From Pseudeuparius sepicola (Eukaryota; Arthropoda; Insecta; Coleoptera; Anthribidae), in contig OY987298.1 of assembly GCA_963920635.1 (NCBI GenBank), positions 3,100,001 through 3,164,000 on the forward strand: 64,000 nucleotides of DNA, written 5' to 3'. The notes under the pieces are model-generated. The model was not told where the DNA came from. It did not search any database and saw nothing but the letters and a program-made list of their open reading frames with translations. A program made the position numbers and the translations under genes. Shown one piece after another: positions 41,113 to 51,046 of this stretch; the first letter of the stretch is position 1; each line of letters opens with the position of its first letter.

Positions 41113-42020
41113 TACAGGGTGAGTTTTTTTCGATGACCACTATGGGGATCTCGGAAACTAGCAGAGCTAGAACAAAGGTTAAATGGGGAAAGAATTGCGG
41201 TTTTGAAAGCTCAATCTAATGCCCTTTTTGGATTTTTAAAAAAGTTAATGGGTCACTAGGTATTTTGAAAAACAAAACAAAAAACAACATAAAAAAATTG
41301 AATTAGATTTTTGAGATATGACATGAACTTTTGTTTTTTAAATGTAAATCATAGTTGGCTGTGGCCTTATCAAATCGGCCATTTTTTTGAGCTTTTCAAA
41401 GATATAATATTCGGCATAGTTATTATAAAAAATAAAAGAGCTATGGCTAATTTTCTGATTTTTTTTAATTTTCGCATAGTCAGCCATGATATAGTTTCAG
41501 AATTACGTTCTATTTTATAATAAGACATACTTCAAACTTTCAAATATTTTATTCTTAGCTGGTAACAAAATAAAACAAAAATTATCATGATGGACCTCCA
41601 CCACATAATTATTTGCCCGTAAGAAATTACCTATATCAGCTCTATCCAAATAGTTGCGGATAGGGAGAAATACACCTATTTCCTGGCCGCCCCGATCCCC
41701 AGATTTGTCTGTTTCGGATTTATTTTTGTGGGGAACAGTACAAAATAAAGTATGAGACAATTGTTGAATTAAGAGCAGCTGTTTTAGATTGCCAGTATTG
41801 ACAGGCGCTCTCTAAGAAAGGCGACAAATTCAGTTTTAAAAAGATGCAATATTTGCATAAATAATAATGGTGGATTGTGTGAACACCTTCTAAAATAATA
41901 ATAATTCAAATTTAAGTTTTTTAATTTTCGTTTAATTTTGTTACATTTTGTTACCAGCTAAAAACAAAATATTAGAAAGTTTGAAGAATGTCTAATTATA
42001 AAATAGAACAGGGTGTTCCA
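41113..42020 (+). pseudogene. Relic of a DUF4817/mariner-like transposon
   Basis: In the plus strand near 41667-41750 the frame reads GRNTPISWPPRSPDLSVSD, then LFLWGTVQNKVY-like codons ending in a TGA, the third catalytic block of the same transposase class found at 9586. Frame changes occur just upstream. ACAGGGTG ends lie at 41112 and 42009 in the same orientation, and segments at 41512-41575 and 41935-42005 are inverted copies, so the relic is rearranged. Confidence 0.55.
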
Positions 42021-42603
42021 TCTAAAAAAACATAAGTTTGGTCTATATCTTCATTTGTTTCTCTGTAGAATGTTATGTGAATATCCCTGTAGGTACTTAG
42101 TAGGAGAGACCAAAGATTCTGTGCTACTAGGTATGCTTAAATTATACAGAGAATTGAAAGGTTTCACTACAGTAAAGCAACTTTCAGTGGTTTCACGCAA
42201 TTATGCATTTTGGAACTCTGCCGAATGTATTTCCACATAAACAATAGCCGCAAATTCAGCTTTTACGTTCTCAGCTTGTAGTTTATTATTCTGCCAAGCA
42301 AGCAACTCCGAATAATTAATTAAATATTATTCTAACTAACCAAATAAGCATTCTAGACGGGCACTTGTATTATTCTTTTGAAGGGGCAACTAGCAAAGGT
42401 CATCTGCGGGGTTATTTTTTATTTTAATTTTAACGGTGCTCTACGGCGCGAGAGGAATAATTAAAGCTTGCCTGGGAAACTTAAATTTTAAATATTCCGC
42501 GCTTTATTATAACAGTCTAGCGATAAACTGATAAATATGCTTAAGGATGGTGTTATTACAACTCAAATATTGGCGTAGTAAATTTGTAATTTATAAAAAT
42601 TTA
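42021..42603. other. Spacer before the retrozyme array
   Basis: No gene or repeat is recognised. Confidence 0.35.
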
Positions 42604-45600
42604 AAAGAAAAGGTGATAATGGGCAAACACTCAAAGTTAACAAAAAGGAAAAACTAGTAACCGCATACACGTGTTTCATGCTATTTGGCAATCATCAGTA
42701 CGGTGTAACATTAACCAAATCAAAAGATAGGCAAGATTTGGGAAGCAACAAATGAAGTCCAGGCAGGAGCCAACAGCACATTTGCAGCTTCAGTCAGCAC
42801 ATCGCCACGGAGGCTGCTAAAGCGACCTGCGTGGAAATCTTCATAACCCAAGATACCATGACAATAAGGATGTAAGATTAGCGAGTGTAAATGTAACAAT
42901 TACAAGAAAAGGTGATAATGGGCAAACACTCAAAGTTAACAAAAAGGAAAAACTAGTAACCGCATACACGTGTTTCATGCTATTTGGCAATCATCAGTAC
43001 GGTGTAACATTAACCAAATCAAAAGATAGGCAAGATTTGGGAAGCAACAAATGAAGTCCAGGCAGGAGCCAACAGCACATTTGCAGCTTCAGTCAGCACA
43101 TCGCCACGGAGGCTGCTAAAGCGACCTGCGTGGAAATCTTCATAACCCAAGATACCATGACAATAAGGATGTAAGATTAGCGAGTGTAAATGTAACAATT
43201 ACAAGAAAAGGTGATAATGGGCAAACACTCAAAGTTAACAAAAAGGAAAAACTAGTAACCGCATACACGTGTTTCATGCTATTTGGCAATCATCAGTACG
43301 GTGTAACATTAACCAAATCAAAAGATAGGCAAGATTTGGGAAGCAACAAATGAAGTCCAGGCAGGAGCCAACAGCACATTTGCAGCTTCAGTCAGCACAT
43401 CGCCACGGAGGCTGCTAAAGCGACCTGCGTGGAAATCTTCATAACCCAAGATACCATGACAATAAGGATGTAAGATTAGCGAGTGTAAATGTAACAATTA
43501 CAAGAAAAGGTGATAATGGGCAAACACTCAAAGTTAACAAAAAGGAAAAACTAGTAACCGCATACACGTGTTTCATGCTATTTGGCAATCATCAGTACGG
43601 TGTAACATTAACCAAATCAAAAGATAGGCAAGATTTGGGAAGCAACAAATGAAGTCCAGGCAGGAGCCAACAGCACATTTGCAGCTTCAGTCAGCACATC
43701 GCCACGGAGGCTGCTAAAGCGACCTGCGTGGAAATCTTCATAACCCAAGATACCATGACAATAAGGATGTAAGATTAGCGAGTGTAAATGTAACAATTAC
43801 AAGAAAAGGTGATAATGGGCAAACACTCAAAGTTAACAAAAAGGAAAAACTAGTAACCGCATACACGTGTTTCATGCTATTTGGCAATCATCAGTACGGT
43901 GTAACATTAACCAAATCAAAAGATAGGCAAGATTTGGGAAGCAACAAATGAAGTCCAGGCAGGAGCCAACAGCACATTTGCAGCTTCAGTCAGCACATCG
44001 CCACGGAGGCTGCTAAAGCGACCTGCGTGGAAATCTTCATAACCCAAGATACCATGACAATAAGGATGTAAGATTAGCGAGTGTAAATGTAACAATTACA
44101 AGAAAAGGTGATAATGGGCAAACACTCAAAGTTAACAAAAAGGAAAAACTAGTAACCGCATACACGTGTTTCATGCTATTTGGCAATCATCAGTACGGTG
44201 TAACATTAACCAAATCAAAAGATAGGCAAGATTTGGGAAGCAACAAATGAAGTCCAGGCAGGAGCCAACAGCACATTTGCAGCTTCAGTCAGCACATCGC
44301 CACGGAGGCTGCTAAAGCGACCTGCGTGGAAATCTTCATAACCCAAGATACCATGACAATAAGGATGTAAGATTAGCGAGTGTAAATGTAACAATTACAA
44401 GAAAAGGTGATAATGGGCAAACACTCAAAGTTAACAAAAAGGAAAAACTAGTAACCGCATACACGTGTTTCATGCTATTTGGCAATCATCAGTACGGTGT
44501 AACATTAACCAAATCAAAAGATAGGCAAGATTTGGGAAGCAACAAATGAAGTCCAGGCAGGAGCCAACAGCACATTTGCAGCTTCAGTCAGCACATCGCC
44601 ACGGAGGCTGCTAAAGCGACCTGCGTGGAAATCTTCATAACCCAAGATACCATGACAATAAGGATGTAAGATTAGCGAGTGTAAATGTAACAATTACAAG
44701 AAAAGGTGATAATGGGCAAACACTCAAAGTTAACAAAAAGGAAAAACTAGTAACCGCATACACGTGTTTCATGCTATTTGGCAATCATCAGTACGGTGTA
44801 ACATTAACCAAATCAAAAGATAGGCAAGATTTGGGAAGCAACAAGTGAAGTCCAGGCAGGAGCCAACAGCACATTTGCAGCTTCAGTCAGCACATCGCCA
44901 CGGAGGCTGCTAAAGCGACCTGCGTGGAAATCTTCATAACCCAAGATACCATGACAATAAGGATGTAAGATTAGCGAGTGTAAATGTAACAATTACAAGA
45001 AAAGGTGATAATGGGCAAACACTCAAAGTTAATAAAAAGGAAAAACTAGTAACCGCATACACGTGTTTCATGCTATTTGGCAATCATCAGTACGGTGTAA
45101 CATTAACCAAATCAAAAGATAGGCAAGATTTGGGAAGCAACAAATGAAGTCCAGGCAGGAGCCAACAGCACATTTGCAGCTTCAGTCAGCACATCGCCAC
45201 GGAGGCTGCTAAAGCGACCTGCGTGGAAATCTTCATAACCCAAGATACCATGACAATAAGGATGTAAGATTAGCGAGTGTAAATGTAACAATTACAAGAA
45301 AAGGTGATAATGGGCAAACACTCAAAGTTAACAAAAAGGAAAAACTAGTAACCGCATACACGTGTTTCATGCTATTTGGCAATCATCAGTACGGTGTAAC
45401 ATTAACCAAATCAAAAGATAGGCAAGATTTGGGAAGCAACAAATGAAGTCCAGGCAGGAGCCAACAGCACATTTGCAGCTTCAGTCAGCACATCGCCACG
45501 GAGGCTGCTAAAGCGACCTGCGTGGAAATCTTCATAACCCAAGATACCATGACAATAAGGATGTAAGATTAGCGAGTGTAAATGTAACAATTACAAGAAA

Positions 45601-46301
45601 AGGTGATAATGGGCAAACACTCAAAGTTAACAAAAAGGAAAAACTAGTAACCGCATACACGTGTTTCATGCTATTTGGCAATCATCAGTACGGTGTAACA
45701 TTAACCAAATCAAAAGATAGGCAAGATTTGGGAAGCAACAAATGAAGTCCAGGCAGGAGCCAACAGCACATTTGCAGCTTCAGTCAGCACATCGCCACGG
45801 AGGCTGCTAAAGCGACCTGCGTGGAAATCTTCATAACCCAAGATACCATGACAATAAGGATGTAAGATTAGCGAGTGTAAATGTAACAATTACAAGAAAA
45901 GGTGATAATGGGCAAACACTCAAAGTTAACAAAAAGGAAAAACTAGTAACCGCATACACGTGTTTCATGCTATTTGGCAATCATCAGTACGGTGTAACAT
46001 TAACCAAATCAAAAGATAGGCAAGATTTGGGAAGCAACAAATGAAGTCCAGGCAGGAGCCAACAGCACATTTGCAGCTTCAGTCAGCACATCGCCACGGA
46101 GGCTGCTAAAGCGACCTGCGTGGAAATCTTCATAACCCAAGATACCATGACAATAAGGATGTAAGATTAGCGAGTGTAAATGTAACAATTACAAGAAAAG
46201 GTGATAATGGGCAAACACTCAAAGTTAACAAAAAGAGAAAACTAGTAACCGCATACACGTGTTTCATGCTATTTGGCAATCATCAGTACGGTGTAACATT
46301 A
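42604..46301 (-). repeat. Retrozyme-like tandem array, 299-bp unit, 12.4 copies
   Basis: The period is exactly 299 bp from 42604 to 46301, and 12 x 299 separates the first and last copies of the same motif. Units are nearly identical; the few changes include AAATGAAG to AAGTGAAG near 44845, GTTAACAA to GTTAATAA near 45030 and AAAAGGAAA to AAAAGAGAA near 46235. Each unit contains, on the minus strand, a hammerhead ribozyme. Transcription of this strand would give multimers cleavable into 299-nt units. There is no protein-coding capacity. Size, tandem layout and ribozyme type fit animal retrozymes. Confidence 0.88.
42659..42704 (-). ncRNA. Type I hammerhead ribozyme (first of 13 copies, every 299 bp)
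   Basis: Read on the minus strand, stem I 5' strand ACCGTA is followed by the core CTGATGA (42698-42692). Stem-loop II is TTGC-CAAATA-GCAT, then the core GAAA (42677-42674), a minimal stem III CA-CG-TG closed by A-T, and the cleavage base A at 42666. Stem I 3' strand TGCGGT pairs with ACCGTA (6 bp including one G-U). Cleavage would fall between 42666 and 42665. The CAAATA loop and tiny stem III match the newt/schistosome/Penelope hammerheads. The usual G-C next to the core in stem II is U-U here. Copies start at 42659 + 299n, n = 0-12. Confidence 0.85.
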
Positions 46302-46491
46302 TAGTACAGGGAAATTAGCCAATTATTATTAGTAAAGATTTCTTAAAACAATATATAAAGCTAAAAATTGGTAAACGGGTAGCTTTTAGTATAGCAATTC
46401 ATAATTTGTGGTGTTGCAGAGTGTGCCGGGTGGTGCGGATGCGGGACAGGTGGAAAGAAGAGTGCACGCGGTGCGGCTGTTCAGTCGGTTT
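46302..46491. other. Flank of the retrozyme array
   Basis: No gene is seen. The boundary reads ATTATAGTACAGGGAAATT; its complement partly resembles the flank of the solo copy (AATTACCCTGCACTATTAA near 49625). Confidence 0.35.
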
Positions 46492-46722
46492 CTATAGACA
46501 TGTTAAAGATAAGTTGCATCTAATTTTCGAAGAGCGCGGAACATCATCACCATCTAATCTATCACAGGTCAGCTGTCCCAGAAGATCATCAATAAATATT
46601 GAGAACAACAATGGCCCAAGATTTAAACCTTGTGCCACACATGCTTCTTTATGCGTTTCGTTTTTAATCGCAAGCTTCTCCAAGTACTTGGGGATGTAAA
46701 AAATTACATTGCTCTTAACCAT
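46492..46722 (-). pseudogene. Non-LTR retrotransposon (LINE) reverse transcriptase fragment
   Basis: The 76-codon minus frame contains ACVAQGLNLGPLLFSIFIDD, a decayed form of the 'VPQGSVLGPLLFLIYINDL' block of Jockey/CR1-type RTs, followed by LDGDDVP where ADD is expected. Nothing more of the element is recognisable. The overlapping plus-strand frame is its antisense shadow. Confidence 0.65.
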
Positions 46723-48070
46723 GCAGTTACAGGTTAGAATACAACTTCTTCACTTTTCAATATAAAGGCAATAAACAAGCTTTTATATACTTTTACAATC
46801 GAACGAAATACTAAGGCAATATGTTTCTGCATTCAATGATAGAAATGCAACTAAAGAAGATATTGATCTCAAACCGCAGAGTATTTTCTAAAATTATTAT
46901 ATATCAGTCGCGTTTCTGCAGATGACTTAAAGAAAACTAGATTTAACTGTTATAAAAAGGTTATAGCTAAACAAGCAGTTTTTGGAAAGTTTGATCTCTC
47001 GGTACTACCACCAACATCTGGAGTAGCAAAACAGCACAGCTACAGAGTTTTTCATCAAGTTCAGTCTTGGCGTGTTTTAGAGCTGCCTGCTACTGATTGG
47101 GGATGGAAGAAAAAATAGGTACACTTGACCCTCTGGCAGGGGCGGATTTAGGCATGGTCATTATGGGCTGCAGCCCATGGCCCTTTTTATACAAGGGGCC
47201 TCGCCAGCCCCGGCCCAACCTCTTTGAAAATTAAAAAAAAAACAATCAAATCACTCAAAAAATAAAAATAAGTTAGGCTTTAAAATTGTCAAAATGTGCC
47301 CCAAAACACCTGTTGACTCCAACATTCGAAACATAAAATTTTCACCCACTTACCGCTTTCAAATGTTGCACATTAGTTTTCTTGAAATAGGGCGTCCAAA
47401 TTTTGTCGAGTTTCAATCCGTTCTATTTTTAAAGTGAACATTATTTGGGACATTGTTCATATGGGTTTTTTTTCACTGTAAATGGTAAGTCGTTGTGTAA
47501 TATTTGAAAGCAGTAGAATTTTTTTTTTGAATATTGAAGTCAACAGGTGTTTGGGGACACGTTTTGGCAATTTCAATGCAAACGGTTGATTTGATCGCTA
47601 TGAGACAAGAGTACCTTTTGTCGCAGAATGAAAAGATACACTAAAATGATGGACTTGTAGGACCAAAAAGATAACCTCAAAAAAGTTACGAGTAAACGCA
47701 CGATAAAAAAACAGCACAAGTGGCGCCCTCAGTGAGATACCTAGAAATTTACACTTTCAGCTTATTCTCCATCCCCAAAAACAGAGCAGTGCCAAATTTC
47801 GGTTCAGCAGCTTGATTATTTTGCGAGATATAGCCAAAATGCAATTTCAAAAAACAAACCTGTGTTTATTAAGGGAACAATATTTCTATAAAGCATAAAA
47901 TATGAATATTTTGGCCAAAAATATTTGCAGTTTCTCTGTGTCCCATTATTAATGACTCTCCCTGCATATGCTTGAGAAACGCTTCGCTTGAATCAACTGA
48001 TCTTTCGTTTTGGTGAAGTGTGAAATCTTAGAGGGGATAGATTGATTATTTATTTTATTTTTAGAATATA
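46723..48070. other. Repeat debris with a possible hAT end
   Basis: CAGGGGCGGATTTAGGC at 47137, followed by a GC-rich hairpin GGGCTGCAGCCC, resembles the left end of common insect hAT elements. No matching right end or 8-bp duplication was found. No gene is convincing. Confidence 0.35.
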
Positions 48071-48740
48071 CAGGGTGATTTTCTTAGGACTACCACCGCG
48101 ATTTTCTCGCTTATTTTGCGCCCTACAAAAAAACGTAAGAAAAAAAATGTGGCAACTTTGGACAGCTAAGTGGTGCTGCAAAAGAAATCGGCATCCATAT
48201 CAACTTGTCGCGCAATATAAAAAAAACTCAAATTGGGCAAAACAATTAATAGCCGTAGCATGTTTATTTTAAGAAATAGAGGAAAACTTTCATATTGGAC
48301 ATTGATGGCACTAATCTTAGATAGTTTCAGAAAATTACACAGGTTCTTCGGCTCTCTTGAGTCTATGAATTTTTTTGTTTATTTCTTATTAAGCGATTTC
48401 CTCGCTTAATTTCGGGCGCGCATAAAATACGTAAGAAACGAAAATGTGACAATTTTGTAAGCCAGGTGACGATAAAAAATAAATGGGCCTCCATCCCCAA
48501 TTTTTCGCGCTATGCTCATATTCACCCTGTGTAACTTTTCCTAGGACTCTTAAAATAAACATTCCACGGCTATTAATAGTTTTGCTTAATTTGTTTTTTT
48601 TTATATTGCTCGACAAGTTGGCCTTGAATGCCTATTTCTTTTTCAGAACCACTTAGCCACATTTTTGTTACTTACGATTTTTTTGTAGGGCGCAAAATAA
48701 GCGAGAAAATCGCGGTGGTATTCCTAAAAAAATCATCCTG
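48071..48740. mobile_element. Mariner-type foldback CAGGGTGATTTTCTTAGG
   Basis: The left arm (from 48071) and right arm (to 48740, CTAAAAAAATCATCCTG) pair over roughly 200 bp with gaps, including CACCGCGATTTTCTCGC. TA flanks at 48069-48070 and 48741-48742. A third, inverted, decayed copy of the arm lies inside at about 48395-48540. Confidence 0.75.
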
Positions 48741-49054
48741 TATATTATATATTCCATATTTTTATATAATTCTATATATTCTTTATTTTATTTATGTTTA
48801 CATATAGGTAGGTACTTAATTCTCTAAATGAAAATTTGTTATTTTGTTATTTGCTATTTTGTTTCGTATTTACTACTTTTTAATTTAATTAATATAATAT
48901 ATTTTATTTAGGTCCGATATTTATTTACAAAATGATTTTCCATATACTTAATTTAATTTATACATTTTTTAAAGAAGAAAAAGCACGTTTTTGACAAACG
49001 AAACAAACGGGGGCCCCATAATAGTGTAAACTGTAAAATTGACTGTGTCCAAAG
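48741..49054. other. AT-rich spacer
   Basis: No gene is seen up to about 48990. GGGGGCCCC at 49009 may be an element end. Confidence 0.3.
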
Positions 49055-49237
49055 ATGAGATTGTCGCCGAGGGGTACTTCCATGTATCGCGATGTGTGGG
49101 AAATGCAGCAGAGGAGGAAGAACATGCTAGTTGAGGAGGAAGAACAGTCAGAGATCTATAAATCCTCCTTAGACGCCTTAGACGAGGATTATAATACTCA
49201 ACCCAACGAACCTGGACCCTCCCGATTAGCCAACTAA
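49055..49237 (+). CDS. Short coding-like frame, unknown
   Basis: Sixty codons from an ATG at 49055 (an alternative ATG gives SMYRDVWEMQ) to TAA at 49235-49237. The composition is unlike chance AT-rich frames: MYRDVWEMQQRRKNMLVEEE, then YKSSLDALDEDYNTQPNEPG. It looks like a small acidic helical protein or a last exon; TGTCCAAAG just before the ATG could be a weak splice acceptor. No family is recognised, and no polyadenylation signal is close by. Confidence 0.35.
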   Translation: MRLSPRGTSMYRDVWEMQQRRKNMLVEEEEQSEIYKSSLDALDEDYNTQPNEPGPSRLAN

Positions 49238-49634
49238 ACTGTACGAAGTATCGGTTTTTAAGATATGAAAATTATATTAAATCTTATAGAAAATTAATTT
49301 AGAAATTAAATATGCAGATATGCGATTGGAAGATTTCAAGCAGTTCAACGTAGTTTTCATTTATTCCAGGTTAAATTTGGGTTCTTTCCTAGCATTCTTG
49401 GCACATTTTTGATAATTCTATCAATGGGTTTGTGAGTTACTTTTAAAACAAAAAATGTTGGCGGAACTATTTTTTTTTTCTTATAACTTCCAAGATGGCG
49501 GTCATTGGCGGCTGTCCACCAACACGTACAAGCTGCAAGGCTATAAAATTTTATTTACTTACCCATAAGGTATCTTCAAACAAATTTTTAGCTTTATATT
49601 TTGTTTTTAGTTTGAATATGCCAATTACCCTGCA
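49238..49634. other. AT-rich spacer
   Basis: No gene or repeat is recognised. Confidence 0.35.
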
Positions 49635-49852
49635 CTATTAACCAAATCAAAAGATAGGCATGATTTGGGAAGCAACAAATGAAGTCCAGGCAGGAGCCAA
49701 CAGCACATTTGCTGGACTTCATTTGTTGCTTCCCAAATCATGCCTATCTTTTGATTTAGTTAATGTTACACCGTACTGATGATTGCCAAATAGCATGAAA
49801 CACGTGTATGCGGTTACTAGTTTTTTCTTACTAATCTTACATCCTTATTGTC
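49635..49852. repeat. Solo, head-to-head rearranged retrozyme copy
   Basis: The stretch 49637-49709 matches part of the 299-bp unit in array orientation. From about 49710 the sequence turns round and runs 49711-49852 in the opposite orientation, giving a 50-bp inverted repeat around GAAGTCCA/TGGACTTC. The inverted part includes a complete hammerhead at 49770-49815 on the plus strand. A GATTTG/CATGATTTG difference shows it is a distinct variant. Confidence 0.8.
49770..49815 (+). ncRNA. Hammerhead ribozyme, plus-strand copy
   Basis: ACCGTA, CTGATGA (49776-49782), stem-loop II to 49796, GAAA (49797-49800), CACGTG (49801-49806), T-A (49807-49808), then TGCGGT pairing back with ACCGTA. Cleavage is predicted between 49808 and 49809. 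All core bases match the array copies. Confidence 0.8.
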
Positions 49853-51046
49853 ATTATAAAAATTTAGGCAAGCAAATTTGGAGGCCGCCTTAGCCGTACA
49901 CGCGCCTGCTAAATCATCCTATGTACAGGGTAATCCAAACTGGATTAATATATTGTTATGTGTATTTTTCTTATTTTCAAATTTTTCTTATCCTTGTGGT
50001 TTACAAATTATTTATATTTTAATGTGGAGATTTTTTTACTTTCATGCTCAAAATTCGAACACCCTCTATGAGAGATAAGGTATTCATTCATTCCTTTATT
50101 ATTCTTAACCAACTTTCCAGTTCATTATAGAGACTGTAATAAAGAAATTATAATTAAAAAATAAACTAATGAAATTAAATTAAATTACTTAATAAAAATC
50201 TTTTAAATTTATTAATTTGATAATATTCGATATCAATTAATTGGTAATTTGGCAATATTCGATATCAATTTTAAGGACTTTGGTAAGTTATTATTCAGGG
50301 TGGCCCATTTGAAATTGAAGCACCCCCGTAAAATTTTTATTTTTCTATTGTCTATTGACTTTAATCGTTTTTTCTAAAGATAGGTCAGGTCACAAAAACC
50401 TCTACTTTAGTGCCAAATTTCAGGTCTTAATCCCAATTTTCAAGGCCTACTATGAATTTTTTTCTATGACGAAAACCAAAAAAAACTAACAATACTGATA
50501 TTGGATAACTGTTTGCATGGCTAGTATTCCCTCTTTTCAATATTGGTGATAATTTCATTTTTTTTGGAAATATACGAGTTCTAAATGACAAACTAAGAGC
50601 TTTAAAATTGGTACTATTAACTGACCTGAAAAAATAATTACCTACCTACTTACAAGTAATATAAAATCTAACTCTACAAAAATCTATTGTTAAAAAAGGG
50701 ACTAGGAGAGCATTTTACCTAGTAGTAAAATATTGTTGACAGCCCTTAGATTTATTGTCATATTGAAAAGAAAACATTGAAGATAAATAAATAATATTAT
50801 TTTTGTTGGCTACAGTTTGAAATGCAAAAAACTATCACTGTTTAATTATATTTATTGTTATTGATGGTTGTACAATAACTTGTGCACCATAGGGATTAGT
50901 AAAAAAACTCACAAAAAATATGCCATTCCAATATTCCATGACCAGTGACAATTTTCAAACCACGATGGTTTTAAAAAAGTTCAGACTATTTTCTAAAAAC
51001 CGGCTGGGCCGTCAAGTTTGCATCACCTTATAGAATAAAAACAGAA
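49853..51046. other. Spacer with one element end
   Basis: CAGGGTGGCCCATTTGAAA at 50297 looks like a mariner-type left end without an evident partner. No gene is convincing; the rest is AT-rich. Confidence 0.35.

Noticed and set aside
42604..46301. Regular repeats suggesting a CRISPR array
   Set aside because: Units are 299 bp, head to tail, with no unique spacers; this is a eukaryotic tandem repeat with ribozymes.
46406..46699. Cys-rich 97-codon plus frame
   Set aside because: Antisense of the LINE RT fragment, which has the recognisable motif.
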